The notes beneath the pieces were generated by a model. The model searched no databases. It saw only the letters and a list, made by a program, of their open reading frames with translations, and was not told the origin of the DNA. Shown one piece after another: positions 31,002 to 41,173 of a stretch of DNA of 64,000 nt (its first letter is position 1; each line of letters starts with the position of its first letter). The stretch is from contig JANJWO010000067.1 in assembly GCA_024709485.1 (NCBI GenBank), positions 1 through 64,000 on the forward strand, read 5' to 3'. Both the position numbers and the translations under genes were made by a program. Source of the stretch: Hydrogenophilaceae bacterium (GTDB taxonomy: Bacteria > Pseudomonadota > Gammaproteobacteria > Burkholderiales > Thiobacillaceae).

Positions 31002-33418
31002 CTTTCCGCGCCCCGGGCTTCCGCACCTGCCGCAGGCCATTTCCACTCGAGTATCTCCGGCATGTCCTGACCGTGGCGTTCGATGTACTGGCGGTGCTCG
31101 ATGAGCTTGTCGCGCATCAGTTGCCTGAGGTGCGCGGCCTTGTAGCCGAGCTTGGGCAGGCGGTCGATCACGTCGATGACCAGATGGAAGCGGTCGAGGT
31201 CATTGAGCACCGCCATGTCGAACGGCGTGGTGGTGCTGCCCTCCTCCTTGTAGCCGCGCACATGCAGGTTCTGGTGATTGGTGCGGCGATACGTGAGCCG
31301 GTGAATCAGCCAGGGATAGCCGTGGTAGGCGAAGATGACCGGCTTGCCGGTGGTGAACAGCCCGTCGAACTCCCGGTCCGCGAGCCCGTGCGGATGCTCC
31401 TCCCGGGGCTGGAGCGTCATCAGGTCGACGACGTTCACCACGCGCACCTTGAGATCGGGAAGATGCCGGCGCAGCAGATCGACCGCCGCGAGCACCTCGA
31501 GCGTCGGCACATCGCCGGCGCAGGCCATCACCACATCCGGTTCGCCGTCGGCGTCGCTGCTCGCCCATTCGAAGAGGCCGATCCCGGCCTCGCAGTGCTT
31601 GATGGCGGCATCCATGCCGAGCCACTGCGGCTGCTCGTTCTTGCCGGCAACGATGACGTTCACCAGATGACGCGAGCGCAGGCAGCAATCGGTGACGCAA
31701 AGCAGCGTGTTGGCATCCGGCGGCAGGTAGACGCGGATGATGTCGGCCTTCTTGTTGACCACGTGGTCGATGAAGCCTGGATCCTGGTGCGAAAAACCGT
31801 TGTGGTCCTGACGCCAGACGTGCGAGGTCAACAGATAATTCAGCGAGGCGATCGGCCGCCGCCATGGGATCTCCTTACTCACCTTCAGCCACTTGGCGTG
31901 CTGGTTGAACATCGAGTCCACGATGTGGATGAACGCCTCGTAGCACGAGAACAGCCCGTGCCGGCCGGTGAGCAGGTAGCCTTCGAGCCAGCCCTGGCAG
32001 GTATGCTCGGAGAGGATTTCCATGACGCGCCCGTCGGGGGCGAGATGGTCATCTTCGGGCAGGCGCTCCGCTATCCACGCGCGCCCGGTCGCCTCGAACA
32101 ACGCACCGAGGCGGTTCGACGCAGTCTCGTCCGGGCCGACCACGCGGAAGTTGCGCGCCTCGCTATTGAGCCGCATCACGTCACGCAGGAACTTGCCCAG
32201 GATGCGCGTCGGTTCGGCCAGCGCCTGCCCCGGTTGCGGAACGTCCACGGCGTAGTCGCGGAAATCGGGCAGCCGCAAGTCCCTGAGCAGTTGCCCGCCA
32301 TTGGCGTGCGGGCTGGCGCCCATGCGGCGCGTTCCTTTGGGCGCGAGCGCCGCGAGCTCGGGCCTGAGCGCACCGCGTTCATCGAACAGCTCCTCGGGCC
32401 GGTAGCTCCGCATCCACTGTTCGAGGAGCTTCAGGTGCGCGGGCTTCTCCGCCAGCTCGCCGAACGGCACCTGGTGCGAACGCCAGCTGCCCTCGGTCTT
32501 CAGGCCGTCCACTTCCTTCGGGCCGGTCCAGCCCTTGGGGGTCTTGAGAATAATCATCGGCCAGCGCGGCCGTTCGACGTCGCCGCCTGCGCGCGCCGCT
32601 TGCCGGATCGCGCGGATCTCACCGATCACGACATCGAGCGTCGCTGCCATCTGCTGGTGCATCGCCGCCGGCTCGTCGCCTTCGACGAAGTGCGGCCGGT
32701 AGCCGTAGCCCAGGATGAGGCTCTCCAGCTCGGCGCGCGGGATGCGCGCAAGCACCGTGGGGTTGGCGATCTTGTAGCCGTTCAGGTGCAGGATGGGCAG
32801 CACCGCGCCGTCGGAGGCCGGGTTGAGGAACTTGTTCGAATGCCAGGCGGCGGCCAGCGGCCCGGTCTCGGCCTCGCCGTCGCCCACGACACAGGCGACG
32901 ATCAGCTCCGGGTTGTCGAAGGCGGCGCCGTAGGCGTGCGACAGGGAATAACCGAGTTCGCCGCCCTCGTGGATCGAGCCCGGGGTCTCGGCGGTGACGT
33001 GGCTGCCGACGCCGCCGGGAAAGGAAAACTGCCGGAACATCTGCCGCATGCCCTCGGCGTCGCGCCCGACGTTCGGATAGAACTCGCTGTAACTGCCCTC
33101 GAGCCAGGTGTTGGCGACCAGCGCCGGGCCGCCATGGCCAGGGCCGGCGACGTAGAGCACGCTGAGGTCATGTTTGTTGATGACACGGTTCAGGTGCACG
33201 TAGAGGAAATTGAGGCCGGGCGTGGTGCCCCAGTGGCCGAGCAGCCGGGGCTTCACGTGCGCGAGCGTGAGCGGCTCGCTGAGCAAGGGATTGTCGAGCA
33301 GATAAATCTGCCCGACCGAGAGATAGTTCGCCGCGCGCCACCAGGCATCCATCCGCTGCAACTCCTCGCCGGAGAGCGGACCGATTGCGGCTTTCGGGTG
33401 AAGTGCAGCATCGTTCAT
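30998..33418 (-). CDS. xfp: Xylulose-5-P/fructose-6-P phosphoketolase
   Basis: 806-residue thiamine-diphosphate enzyme that splits xylulose 5-phosphate or fructose 6-phosphate with phosphate into acetyl phosphate and an aldose phosphate. Recognisable segments include [38 protein letters not shown] and the ThDP-binding [19 protein letters not shown]. Full length for the family. The ATG at 33418 overlaps the acetate kinase stop (ATGA), and the gene overlaps the phosphorylase downstream. Acetyl phosphate would go straight to acetate kinase. Confidence 0.96.
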   Translation of the reverse strand: MNDAALHPKAAIGPLSGEELQRMDAWWRAANYLSVGQIYLLDNPLLSEPLTLAHVKPRLLGHWGTTPGLNFLYVHLNRVINKHDLSVLYVAGPGHGGPALVANTWLEGSYSEFYPNVGRDAEGMRQMFRQFSFPGGVGSHVTAETPGSIHEGGELGYSLSHAYGAAFDNPELIVACVVGDGEAETGPLAAAWHSNKFLNPASDGAVLPILHLNGYKIANPTVLARIPRAELESLILGYGYRPHFVEGDEPAAMHQQMAATLDVVIGEIRAIRQAARAGGDVERPRWPMIILKTPKGWTGPKEVDGLKTEGSWRSHQVPFGELAEKPAHLKLLEQWMRSYRPEELFDERGALRPELAALAPKGTRRMGASPHANGGQLLRDLRLPDFRDYAVDVPQPGQALAEPTRILGKFLRDVMRLNSEARNFRVVGPDETASNRLGALFEATGRAWIAERLPEDDHLAPDGRVMEILSEHTCQGWLEGYLLTGRHGLFSCYEAFIHIVDSMFNQHAKWLKVSKEIPWRRPIASLNYLLTSHVWRQDHNGFSHQDPGFIDHVVNKKADIIRVYLPPDANTLLCVTDCCLRSRHLVNVIVAGKNEQPQWLGMDAAIKHCEAGIGLFEWASSDADGEPDVVMACAGDVPTLEVLAAVDLLRRHLPDLKVRVVNVVDLMTLQPREEHPHGLADREFDGLFTTGKPVIFAYHGYPWLIHRLTYRRTNHQNLHVRGYKEEGSTTTPFDMAVLNDLDRFHLVIDVIDRLPKLGYKAAHLRQLMRDKLIEHRQYIERHGQDMPEILEWKWPAAGAEARGAER

Positions 33419-34545
33419 GATCGCCTCCCCTCGCCTTCCAGAGTTTCGAGCACGGCCGTGGTCTCCTGAGCGAGGATTACGGCCTCGTCCACCGGGATGA
33501 CCCAGGCTTCTATCTCGCTGCTGCCGTTGCTGATATATGCCTCGGCGCCGATGGCAGAACGGTTGGCGGTCGCATCCAATACGACACCCATGCACAGCAG
33601 GCCGCTCAGAATCTTCGCTCGCACTTCGGGGGCATGCTCGCCCACCCCGCCGCCGAACAGGATCGCATCGGCCCCGCCCAAGGCAGCGAAATAGGCGCCA
33701 ATATACTTGCGCACCCGGTAGCAGTAGACATCGATCGCCACTCGTGCAGCAGACTCCTCTGATTCAAGCAGGCGGCTCATGTCGCCAGTCGCACCCGACA
33801 GCCCAAACAGACCGGATTCATTATTGAGCAGCCGTTCAAGCTGCTCGGGGGACAGCTTCTCGGCACGCTGCAGATAGAGAAGCAGGCCGGGGTCGACGTC
33901 GCCCGAGCGGGTGGCCATTACCAAGCCTTCAAGCGGCGAGAAGCCCATGGAGGTGTCCACGGCATGCCCGTCACGCACGGCAGTAATCGAACAGCCGGCA
34001 CCGAGTTGAAGCGAGATAACACGCCCACGCAGTTTTCTTTCCGGGCGCAGTTCACACCAGCGTCTCCACATCGCTTCGTGCGCAAGCCCGTGGAAGCCAT
34101 AGCGCCGGATTCCGTGTTTCTGGCATAGCGCCTGCGGCAATGCATAGGTTGCCGCTTCGGGCGGAAGATCGGCGTAAAACCCGGTATCGAACACCGCCAC
34201 TTGCAGCAGTTGCGCGCCGAATGTTTCACGGCAGGCGCGTATCCATTGCAGCGCAAGCGGATTGTGCAGCGGCGCGAGCGACACCATACGCTCGATTTCC
34301 GCCTCCACCGCATCGTCGATGCGGCACGGGGCCATGAGCCGCGCACCACCGTGGACAATGCGGTGTGCGACCGCCGCAACCGCCTTGATGCTGTGCCCCC
34401 AGAGAAAGGTGCGCAACATGGCCACAGGCTCATTCCGCTCGCCGGAAAAATGCGCGCTCGCAAACTGTGATTGCGATTCACCTCCCTGTGCAAACGCTGC
34501 AATCCGTACGGAAGAGCTTCCGGTATTGACGGTTAACACAGTCAT
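33415..34545 (-). CDS. ackA: Acetate kinase
   Basis: 376-residue ASKHA-fold kinase converting acetyl phosphate and ADP to acetate and ATP. It begins [15 protein letters not shown], with the Asn of the TVNTGSSS motif. [11 protein letters not shown] and YGFHGLAHE contain the family Asp and His, and [12 protein letters not shown] and [13 protein letters not shown] follow. Slightly shorter than typical (~400). The ATG at 34545 has AGGAC upstream. It leads the ackA-xfp-glgP operon and would yield ATP from phosphoketolase-made acetyl phosphate. Confidence 0.94.
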   Translation of the reverse strand: MTVLTVNTGSSSVRIAAFAQGGESQSQFASAHFSGERNEPVAMLRTFLWGHSIKAVAAVAHRIVHGGARLMAPCRIDDAVEAEIERMVSLAPLHNPLALQWIRACRETFGAQLLQVAVFDTGFYADLPPEAATYALPQALCQKHGIRRYGFHGLAHEAMWRRWCELRPERKLRGRVISLQLGAGCSITAVRDGHAVDTSMGFSPLEGLVMATRSGDVDPGLLLYLQRAEKLSPEQLERLLNNESGLFGLSGATGDMSRLLESEESAARVAIDVYCYRVRKYIGAYFAALGGADAILFGGGVGEHAPEVRAKILSGLLCMGVVLDATANRSAIGAEAYISNGSSEIEAWVIPVDEAVILAQETTAVLETLEGEGRRS

Positions 34546-34684
34546 GAGAAGTCCTGCACGATTAAAGCTGATCGACAAAGGGATGGCATGCTTCCCCGGC
34601 GGCATGGGACAAAGGAACCAGCCTGACGTGTAAAATTGCTGCTAACGCCAGCCGTCTACTGCCCTGCCACCGCTCCCCGCCAGG

Positions 34685-35092
34685 CTATCGGTTGTTACGC
34701 GGGTAGTCGGGACGCTGCGTACCAGGGGCTGCACTTTTTTCCATTGCATCCATCTGCTTGCGCATCTCGTTCATCCGCCGCTGCTGCTCGGCATCCATCA
34801 TCATGCCCTTGCCCATCATGCCGGACATGTCATCCATCATCGTAGACATCTCGCGCATGCGCGTCGACATCTGCTTCTGCTGGGTAGCGCTCATGTTGCC
34901 TTTGCCCATCTCGCCTGACATGGACATCATCACGTCTGACATGTCATGCATCATGCCGGACATCTGCATCATGCCGCCCTTCTGGTCGCCCATCATGCCT
35001 TTCCCGTGCATGTCGGCGTAGATGGCAGGGGCCATCAGGCCGATGCCTGCGGCCAAGGCGATTGCGGCATTGCGAACTGATACTAGTTTCAT
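34685..35092 (-). CDS. Met-rich periplasmic protein
   Basis: 135-residue protein with a signal peptide (cleavage near IYA-DM) and a mature part very rich in Met: 31 Met in total, in clusters such as GMMQMSGMMHDMSDVMMSM. A C-terminal charged helix follows. Met clusters of this type bind Cu(I)/Ag(I) in periplasmic copper-tolerance proteins. AAGGAG precedes the ATG. Last gene of the run starting at the methyltransferase at 37839. Similar in style to the Met-rich protein at 41462 but not a close copy. Confidence 0.8.
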   Translation of the reverse strand: MKLVSVRNAAIALAAGIGLMAPAIYADMHGKGMMGDQKGGMMQMSGMMHDMSDVMMSMSGEMGKGNMSATQQKQMSTRMREMSTMMDDMSGMMGKGMMMDAEQQRRMNEMRKQMDAMEKSAAPGTQRPDYPRNNR

Positions 35093-35178
35093 GTTTCATC
35101 TCCTTGTGAAGTACAACCCACTGCGCCCATGAACGGGCGCTTTCATTCCGGGTTTCCCCGGGCTCTTTGCCTGCTTCC

Positions 35179-35817
35179 TCATTTCCCTTTGCCAAAATGA
35201 GGAATAAACGCGGGAGTTTCCGCCGCATAGCGCCGGTAGTCCTCGCCGAATTCCGCCTCCATTTCACGCTCCTCGTGCCGCGCCAGGCGCAGGTACATCC
35301 ACAGCAGCACCGGGAACATCGCCACGGTTAGCAGCGTCGGCCATTGCACCAGGAAACCCAGCATGATCAGCACGAAGCCCGCGTACTGGGGATGGCGAAT
35401 GCGCGCATAAGGCCCGGCGGTCGCGAGACGGCCGGTGCGCTGAGCGTGGTAAAGCACCTGCCAGGCGCCGGAGAGCAGCCAGAATCCGCCGCCGATCAGG
35501 ATGAAACTCAGGATATGGAACGGTCCGAAATGCGGGTTGGCACGCCAGCCGAAGAGTATTTCCAGCAGATGGCCGGCATCGTGCGAAAGGAAATCCACGC
35601 CCGGATAACGGCTCTGCAGCCAGCCGGAGAGCAGATAGATCGTCAGCGGAAAACCGTACATCTCGGTGAACAGCGCGACGAGAAACGCGGAGAAGGCGCC
35701 GAACGAGCGCCAGTCGCGCGCCGTCCGCGGCTTCGTGAAACTGAAGGCGAACAGGATGAACACCAGCGAATTCAGGAGGACCAGAAACCACAGGCCATAG
35801 GCAGGCGCATCAGTCAT
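35179..35817 (-). CDS. Isoprenylcysteine/phospholipid methyltransferase-like membrane protein
   Basis: 212-residue integral membrane protein with about five TM segments and a C-terminal half typical of ICMT/PEMT-like methyltransferases: GPYARIRHPQYAGFVLIMLGF (SAM-binding RHPxY) followed by RLARHEEREMEAEFGEDYRRYAAETPAFIP (family E...Y). GGAG lies eight bases before the ATG at 35817, which overlaps the end of the upstream small gene by eight bases. Substrate unknown; this type is common in heavy-metal clusters. Confidence 0.85.
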   Translation of the reverse strand: MTDAPAYGLWFLVLLNSLVFILFAFSFTKPRTARDWRSFGAFSAFLVALFTEMYGFPLTIYLLSGWLQSRYPGVDFLSHDAGHLLEILFGWRANPHFGPFHILSFILIGGGFWLLSGAWQVLYHAQRTGRLATAGPYARIRHPQYAGFVLIMLGFLVQWPTLLTVAMFPVLLWMYLRLARHEEREMEAEFGEDYRRYAAETPAFIPHFGKGK

Positions 35818-36001
35818 GCTTGTCTCCATGCGATTCCTCCTTGCCATGACCATGCCCGCCGTGATGCCACAGATGCAGCAAGGGACAAGCCAGCAAAAGC
35901 AGGAAAGGCAGCAGTCCCAGCACATGCGCCTTGTGCTCGGTCAACAGGAAAAAACCGGCGATGGCGAGGAAACCCAGCAACACCCAATTGGAACGGTTCA
36001 C
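35810..36001 (-). CDS. DUF2933-like small membrane protein with His-rich tail
   Basis: 63-residue protein with two hydrophobic segments (WVLLGFLAIAGFFLLTEHKA and LLPFLLLLACPLLHL) and a HHGGHGHGKEESHGDKHD tail. The start is a GTG at 36001 with GGGAG seven bases upstream. Overlaps the methyltransferase-like gene downstream. Resembles DUF2933 proteins of metal-resistance loci; the His tail may bind copper. Function unknown. Confidence 0.78.
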   Translation of the reverse strand: MNRSNWVLLGFLAIAGFFLLTEHKAHVLGLLPFLLLLACPLLHLWHHGGHGHGKEESHGDKHD

Positions 36002-36015
36002 AGACAATCTCCCGG

Positions 36016-36495
36016 CTAGTCGCGGCTGAAGGGGTAGTCGAGTTCGACCTCGGCCGCCTTGTCCGCATCCGGCCGCTTTATTTCGACCCGGATTTTGTAG
36101 GGGCCGGGACCGGGCAGCGTGACGTAGGCCCCGTACGTGGTCATGCCGTTGATCAGCATGGGCTCTGTCTGAGCCCATGACGTTGCCATGCCGATACTGG
36201 AAACGCCCACCTTCACCTTTGCGTTGGCGATGCGTCTGCCGCTGGCCGTTTCAAACAGTGCGACGACGACATGATGGCGCCTGGCGCCGTCGGGCACACC
36301 ACCGTGCATCTCGCGTTCGTGATGACCCTTGGGATGGCCAAGCAGCATCTCGGCAGGCAGCACGCCCACATACACGGACATGCCGGCCACTGTCTTGTAT
36401 TGACCGCCGGCGGCAGCGAACGATAACTGTGCCGCCAGTATCAGCAGTAAAGCGCAAAGGCTTGTGCGCACATTGATCGCAGCCATGATGCGCAT
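36016..36495 (-). CDS. Hypothetical periplasmic protein
   Basis: 159-residue protein with a signal peptide (LLLILAAQLSFAAAG) and a beta-rich mature domain with Ig-like character: YKTVAGMSVYVGVLPAEM, a His/Met-containing GHPKGHHEREMHGG loop, then strands ending in YKIRVEIKRP. Related proteins occur in copper loci, but I do not recognise a named function. The ATG at 36495 is used; an ATG three codons later is also possible. Lies 14 bases before the DUF2933-like gene. Confidence 0.7.
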   Translation of the reverse strand: MRIMAAINVRTSLCALLLILAAQLSFAAAGGQYKTVAGMSVYVGVLPAEMLLGHPKGHHEREMHGGVPDGARRHHVVVALFETASGRRIANAKVKVGVSSIGMATSWAQTEPMLINGMTTYGAYVTLPGPGPYKIRVEIKRPDADKAAEVELDYPFSRD

Positions 36496-36530
36496 CCTCC
36501 ACTAAAGTTGGGTACGGTCAGGCAGCGGGT

Positions 36531-37022
36531 TCATTTCCGCCCGCCATTGTTCGGATTTGTCATCGGACCCGGATGCGCATGCTCCTCCATCCGTATTGCG
36601 CCCTTTCTGTGCTGCAGGGCAAGGGCTGCCAAGCCGTCATGGCGACCGTTCTCGTTGTAGAGCACGTCGACTACCATGCCGCGATTGTCGAACACGAGGG
36701 TATAACTGCTCGCCTGATGGACTGCCTCCGTTTCCGTGACGGATTGCTTCTTGCCGGTCGGGCTGACATAAGGGATAGCCTGGGACAGACCGCCGACGTC
36801 GTAGACCCATCCCGACATACCATTGGGCAGCTTGATCTCTCTGTGGGCCTTGCCGTGATGGCTGAAGGCCGCCTGCTTGCTAATGACGCCAAGCGGATAA
36901 GCGCGCAAAGTCTGCTCGACGGGAGCGTCAGGCTTGAACGCAGGCGGCATTGGCAGGGCGGCGTCCGCCAGGGGATTCAGCACAAGGCCAAGGAGCATGG
37001 CGGCAACGGTTTTGTTGATCAT
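36531..37022 (-). CDS. Hypothetical periplasmic protein
   Basis: 163-residue protein with a signal peptide (cleavage near LADAA) and a soluble domain containing HREIKLPNGMSGWVYDVG and SYTLVFDNRGMVVDVLYNE, a layout like small lipoprotein/SmpA-type beta domains. The C-terminus is His/Asn/Gly-rich. It begins one base after the methyltransferase stop, so it is in that operon. No function assigned. Confidence 0.7.
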   Translation of the reverse strand: MINKTVAAMLLGLVLNPLADAALPMPPAFKPDAPVEQTLRAYPLGVISKQAAFSHHGKAHREIKLPNGMSGWVYDVGGLSQAIPYVSPTGKKQSVTETEAVHQASSYTLVFDNRGMVVDVLYNENGRHDGLAALALQHRKGAIRMEEHAHPGPMTNPNNGGRK

Positions 37023-37023
37023 T

Positions 37024-37839
37024 TCAGCCTCCTATTTGCGGGGATTTGACAGCAGTCATGAACGTGATGAGGCCGGCACGGTACCCACGGATTTCAATTC
37101 TGGAGAAACCGGCCTCGCGAATTTGGTTTGGAAGAAGGCCGCGCAAGTTGTCGGCCACCGACGGCATCATCAGGAATGGCCATAACACCAGCCACCACGC
37201 CAGATTGGTTGGCTGCTGGAAGTCCGCCACCACCAGGCGTCCGCCCGGCTTAAGCACGCGATGAACTTCAGCCAGCCCTGCACGTCTGGTGGCGGGCGGG
37301 AGATGGTGCAGCATGAGACTGGCCAGCACCACATCAAACTGAGCGTCGGCAAAAGGCAGCCGCTCGATGGCTGCGACCTTGAACCCGGCGGCGTTGCCAG
37401 TGCGCCGCGCCTTCTCGCGCGCGACGCGGATCATGTCTGCACCGGGGTCGATGCCCATGGTGGAGCCCGCCTTGCCGGCCGCCTCAGCCGCCATGCGCGT
37501 GAGCACGCCGGTGCCGCAGCCGACATCCAATACCTTCTCGCCGGGCTGGATGGCTGCCACACGCAAGGTCTGCGCGCGAAAGCCCTCCCCTAGGCCGATG
37601 GCGCTGCAATAGATGTCATAGAACGGCGCGGTCCAGTCCATCAGCATGCCGTCTGTAGGCGCATCGGCTTCGTCCGGCTGCGGGCGTGTGACATACAGGC
37701 CCCATAGCAGCAGTGCGGGACAAACGAGAAAAAGCGCGGCGAGCAAGGCGCTCCACCAGTTCAGACCGAACGCAACCAGCACGCCGGCGGCAAGCAGGAT
37801 CGCAAGCCATGGACAGAGCCAGCCCCAGCGGATCAACAT
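37024..37839 (-). CDS. Membrane-anchored SAM-dependent methyltransferase
   Basis: 271-residue protein: two N-terminal TM helices (residues ~5-50) then a class I methyltransferase domain with EKVLDVGCGTGVLTRMAAEA (SAM motif I), FDVVLASLMLHHLPP and LKPGGRLVVADF. Likely acts on a lipid, quinone or small metabolite at the membrane. Leads a run of small periplasmic and membrane genes. It is divergent from the CzcE-like gene across a 203-bp gap that holds a copper box oriented towards CzcE. Confidence 0.88.
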   Translation of the reverse strand: MLIRWGWLCPWLAILLAAGVLVAFGLNWWSALLAALFLVCPALLLWGLYVTRPQPDEADAPTDGMLMDWTAPFYDIYCSAIGLGEGFRAQTLRVAAIQPGEKVLDVGCGTGVLTRMAAEAAGKAGSTMGIDPGADMIRVAREKARRTGNAAGFKVAAIERLPFADAQFDVVLASLMLHHLPPATRRAGLAEVHRVLKPGGRLVVADFQQPTNLAWWLVLWPFLMMPSVADNLRGLLPNQIREAGFSRIEIRGYRAGLITFMTAVKSPQIGG

Positions 37840-37927
37840 GTCGCCTCCTCGATCCGGACTTTCTCAACCGAAAGGTGTCTGCCTGTTCTATCCGTCTCGC
37901 GCATCCCAACGAACGGGAAGCCAACGC

Positions 37928-37982
37928 CTTGCGAAAATGTAATCGCAGGGTCAGGCTGGCGTTCGCATGCATTGCTTACGAT
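37928..37982 (+). promoter_or_regulatory. Copper-box promoter of the CzcE-like gene
   Basis: Imperfect box CTTGCGAAAATGTAAT (37928-37943), matching 11 of 16 bases of the cusC palindrome. It is followed by 6 bp, GTCAGG (37950-37955), 21 bp and TACGAT (37977-37982). Spacing is identical to the other three copper promoters here. The downstream gene starts at 38043. Confidence 0.7.
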
Positions 37983-38042
37983 GGGCACGCTATCGGAGAA
38001 ATCCGGTAGGTTCGTTTTTGAATCCGACCTAAGGAGATTGTC

Positions 38043-38393
38043 ATGAGAACCCTGCGTATCCATCTTTCCCGCCTTGCCATTGCAGGCGCTTTCGCCCTGG
38101 CGGCCCCTGCGTTCGCCAACCACCCCCCGGCCAGCCCGAATCTGGGCAGCCCCATACACGACGCAAGCGCCGGCCGCACCATCACGCTCGATGCCGGCAC
38201 GAAGTGGGTCAATGTCACCGGCGGCGAAACCGTCAAGTTCGTCGCGGGCGGCAAGAGCTTTTCCTGGAATTTCGACACCTATGGCACCGCCCCGGTGTTC
38301 GATCTCGACAGGATCGCGCCGGAAGGCATGCTGAGCGGCCGCACCCTTAAGGTCTATGTCGCGCCGGACCCGGCGTATAGCTCTTCCGATTAA
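38043..38393 (+). CDS. CzcE-family periplasmic copper-binding protein
   Basis: 116-residue protein with a signal peptide (FALAAPAFANH) and a beta-rich domain with the family sequences TKWVNVTGGETVKFVAGGKS, FSWNFDTY and YVAPDPAY. CzcE of Cupriavidus metallidurans binds Cu in the periplasm. AAGGAG precedes the ATG. Single gene under its own copper-box promoter and convergent with the copA operon. Confidence 0.88.
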   Translation: MRTLRIHLSRLAIAGAFALAAPAFANHPPASPNLGSPIHDASAGRTITLDAGTKWVNVTGGETVKFVAGGKSFSWNFDTYGTAPVFDLDRIAPEGMLSGRTLKVYVAPDPAYSSSD

Positions 38394-38401
38394 CACACTC
38401 G

Positions 38402-38469
38402 TCCGGCAGCGCCACAGGACATCGCCAGGCCGGCACGCTGCCGGCTGCGCGGCGACGGGCTGGCTGCCG
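38402..38469. repeat. Inverted repeat in convergent intergenic gap
   Basis: TCCGGCAGC (38402-38410) and its complement GCTGCCGGA near 38463-38471 flank GC-rich sequence with an internal GGCACGCTGCC stem. It lies between the convergent CzcE-like and copA genes and could act as a bidirectional transcription stop, but no T-tract is present. Confidence 0.35.
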
Positions 38470-38485
38470 GATGAATGCCTGGGAT

Positions 38486-40819
38486 TCATACGTCAGCCAC
38501 CCGCGCCCGTTTCAACAGCGCCGAGTTAACGATCACCGACAATGACGAGAGCGCCATCGCCGCGGCGGCGATGATGGGGTTGAGGAAGCCCAGCGCCGCC
38601 ACTGGCACGCCGATCGAGTTGTAGATGAATGCCCAGAACAGGTTCTGCTTGATCTTTTTGAGGGTCGCGCGCGAAAGGCGAATGCTGGTGACCACCTCGC
38701 CCACATCGTCGCGCACCAGAATGATGCCGCCGGTTTCCTTGGCCACGTCCGAGCCGGAACCGATGGCGATGCCGATGTCAGCGGCGGCGAGCGCGGGGGC
38801 ATCGTTGACGCCATCGCCGACCATCGCCACCACCTTGCCCTGCTGCTGCAATCCCTGGATCACGCGCGCCTTGTCGGCCGGCAGCACCTCCGCGATCACC
38901 TGAGCGATGCCGAGTTCCTGCCCGATGGCCTGGGCGGTGCGGGCGTTGTCGCCGGAGAGCATGACCACCTCGATGCCTTCGCGCTGCAAGGCGGCAACGG
39001 CGTCCTTCGCCTCCGGCTTGAGGGTGTCGGCGACAGCGACGATGCCCGCAGGCTTGCCGTCACAACCGACCAGCATGGCAGTCTTGCCTTCGTGTTCGAG
39101 GCGCGTCATCGCTTCCTCCGTTTCGGCAGTGTCAATGCGCTCGCGGGCGAACAGCCGGCGGTTGCCGAGCAAAATCTTCTTGAAGTTCACGGTCCCCTTG
39201 ATGCCATGGCCGGGAATCGCTTCGAAATTCTTTACCTGGGGAAATTCCAGGCCGCGGTGCTTCGCCGCGCGCACGATGGCCTCGCCCAGCGGGTGCTCGG
39301 AACCGGCTTCAACCGCCGCCGACAGCCACAGCACTTCGTTCTCGTCAAAATCGGCCAAGGGCACGATGTCGGTAACGTTGGGTTCGCCGCGCGTGAGCGT
39401 GCCGGTCTTGTCGAACACCACCGTGGTAAGGCTCCTGGCGCGTTCCAGCACTTCACCGCCGCGGATGAGGATCCCCGCCTCGGCGCCCTTGCCTACACCG
39501 ACCATGAGCGCGGCCGGGGTGGCGATGCCCAGCGCGCAGGGACAGGCGATGATGAGCACCGCGATGAAGGCGAGCAGGCCCTGCGGGAAATTGCCGGCGA
39601 GCCACCAGCCCAAGAAGGCGATTACGGCAGTTGCCACCACCGCAGGCACGAACCAGCGGGTAACCTGGTCGGCCAGGCGCTGGATCGGAGCGCTCGATGC
39701 CTGCGCCTCCTCCACCAGCTTGATGATCTGCGCCAGCGCGGTTTCGGCGCCCACCCTGGTCGCGCGAAAACGCAGCAGGCCGGTACGGTTGAGGGTGCCG
39801 CCGATCACCGCCGCGCCAGCGCGTTTTTCCACCGGCATGGATTCGCCGGTGAGCATGGACTCGTCCACGCTGGAAGCGCCTTCGGTCACTTCGCCGTCGG
39901 CCGGGATTTTCTCGCCCGGCTTGACGATCACGGTTTCGCCGGCCATGACCGACTCGGCCGGCACCTCCATCTCATGGCCCTCGCGCACCACGTGCGCCGT
40001 GGCCGGCTTCAGATCCATGAGCTTCCTCACCGCGGCGGAGGAACGCTTCTTGATCAGCTCCTCCATGTACTTGCCCAGCAGCACGAAGGCGATGATCACC
40101 GCGGACACTTCGAAATAGACGTCGCGTTCCTCGACCTTCACCGGCAGCACTTCCGGGAAGAACAGCACGGCCACGCTGTAGAAATACGCCACCGAGGTGC
40201 CGAGCGCGATTAGGAAATCCATGTTGATGGAGCGGGTGCGCATCGCATTCCAGGCGCCCTTGTAGAAACTCCAGCCGCCGATGAACTGTACCGGCGTCAC
40301 CAGCAGGAACAGCCACATGCCCCAGGTGAACCACGGCAGCTGCGGGATCGGCGCCCAGGTGACGATGGTGGCGCCGGTGGCGAGCGCGAGGAAGGCGCCG
40401 GCGCGCAGGATCGCCAGCGCCAGCACGCCGGTGAGCGCGATCATCACCCGCGTCTTCATGGACTTGAGTTCCTGCTCGGGGGACTCGAAAGTGCGCTGGC
40501 AGCCGACGCTGCAGAAATAGTAAGTGCGGCCGGCACGCTCGGTCTTGAGCGCAGTGGCCTTGTCTACCAGCATGCCGCAGATCGGGTCTTTTGCCTTCTC
40601 CCCGGCGGTTGCCGCGGCCTTGGCCTGGGTCATGCCGTGGCTGTGGACGTGGGTGTTCTCCGTCCCCGCCTCGTCGGCCTTTGCATACTTGCCGGGATTC
40701 CCCTCGAATTCATGCTGGCAGCGCGCCGAGCAGAAATACCAGGTCTTGCCGGCATGGGCGATGCTGCCCGCGGCGGACTTCTCGTCCACTGTCATGCCGC
40801 ATACCGGATCAACGGCCAT
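38486..40819 (-). CDS. copA: Cu(I)-exporting P-type ATPase with two YHS domains
   Basis: 777-residue P1B-1-type ATPase. Instead of HMA domains, the N-terminus carries two YHS domains: residues ~4-46 ([19 protein letters not shown]) and ~80-120 ([19 protein letters not shown]), separated by a His-containing linker. Eight TM segments, [25 protein letters not shown] and GDGVNDAP are intact; TM7-8 have [10 protein letters not shown] and [12 protein letters not shown]. The ATG at 40819 overlaps the end of the DUF5676 gene by 11 bases. Exports Cu(I) to the periplasm. Last gene of the operon led by DUF411. Confidence 0.95.
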   Translation of the reverse strand: MAVDPVCGMTVDEKSAAGSIAHAGKTWYFCSARCQHEFEGNPGKYAKADEAGTENTHVHSHGMTQAKAAATAGEKAKDPICGMLVDKATALKTERAGRTYYFCSVGCQRTFESPEQELKSMKTRVMIALTGVLALAILRAGAFLALATGATIVTWAPIPQLPWFTWGMWLFLLVTPVQFIGGWSFYKGAWNAMRTRSINMDFLIALGTSVAYFYSVAVLFFPEVLPVKVEERDVYFEVSAVIIAFVLLGKYMEELIKKRSSAAVRKLMDLKPATAHVVREGHEMEVPAESVMAGETVIVKPGEKIPADGEVTEGASSVDESMLTGESMPVEKRAGAAVIGGTLNRTGLLRFRATRVGAETALAQIIKLVEEAQASSAPIQRLADQVTRWFVPAVVATAVIAFLGWWLAGNFPQGLLAFIAVLIIACPCALGIATPAALMVGVGKGAEAGILIRGGEVLERARSLTTVVFDKTGTLTRGEPNVTDIVPLADFDENEVLWLSAAVEAGSEHPLGEAIVRAAKHRGLEFPQVKNFEAIPGHGIKGTVNFKKILLGNRRLFARERIDTAETEEAMTRLEHEGKTAMLVGCDGKPAGIVAVADTLKPEAKDAVAALQREGIEVVMLSGDNARTAQAIGQELGIAQVIAEVLPADKARVIQGLQQQGKVVAMVGDGVNDAPALAAADIGIAIGSGSDVAKETGGIILVRDDVGEVVTSIRLSRATLKKIKQNLFWAFIYNSIGVPVAALGFLNPIIAAAAMALSSLSVIVNSALLKRARVADV

Positions 40820-41120
40820 GCCCGTCCCCTTTGGCGCAGCCGCGACAGCTGCATTTGCCGACCAGGTTGTAGCAGCAGGCGAAGAGGACACCGACCGCAA
40901 ATCCGGTCAGGCTGACGTTGAACAGCCCCAGCGCCAGTCCGCCGAGGGTCCATGCCCGCTCACTCCTGAGCACGGTCAGGTCCAGGCCGTGCGTCCACGA
41001 GTTGACGAATTCGAGCGTCCCTTGCGGGAACAGATAAACCGCGGCCGCGCATATCACGCTGAGAAGCGCAGCCGTCAGCGCTGCGGCACCGCCTGTACGC
41101 CATGGATTCAGTCTGTCCAT
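40809..41120 (-). CDS. DUF5676 family membrane protein
   Basis: 103-residue protein with two TM segments ([19 protein letters not shown] and [19 protein letters not shown]) and a Cys-rich C-terminus ([11 protein letters not shown]) that could bind metal. Overlaps copA by 11 bases. DUF5676 proteins recur beside copper ATPases. Function unknown. Confidence 0.8.
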   Translation of the reverse strand: MDRLNPWRTGGAAALTAALLSVICAAAVYLFPQGTLEFVNSWTHGLDLTVLRSERAWTLGGLALGLFNVSLTGFAVGVLFACCYNLVGKCSCRGCAKGDGHGR

Positions 41121-41173
41121 GATTCATACTCCTCTCGTTGCCGATGAGGGCCGACGCGCAAACACGCAGCGCG

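Noticed and set aside
31073..33469. 798-codon open frame opposite the phosphoketolase gene
   Set aside because: Antisense shadow with biased composition; the minus-strand frame has full phosphoketolase motifs.
38402..38471. Strong rho-independent terminator between czcE-like and copA genes
   Set aside because: The inverted repeat has a long loop and no run of T; kept only as a repeat.
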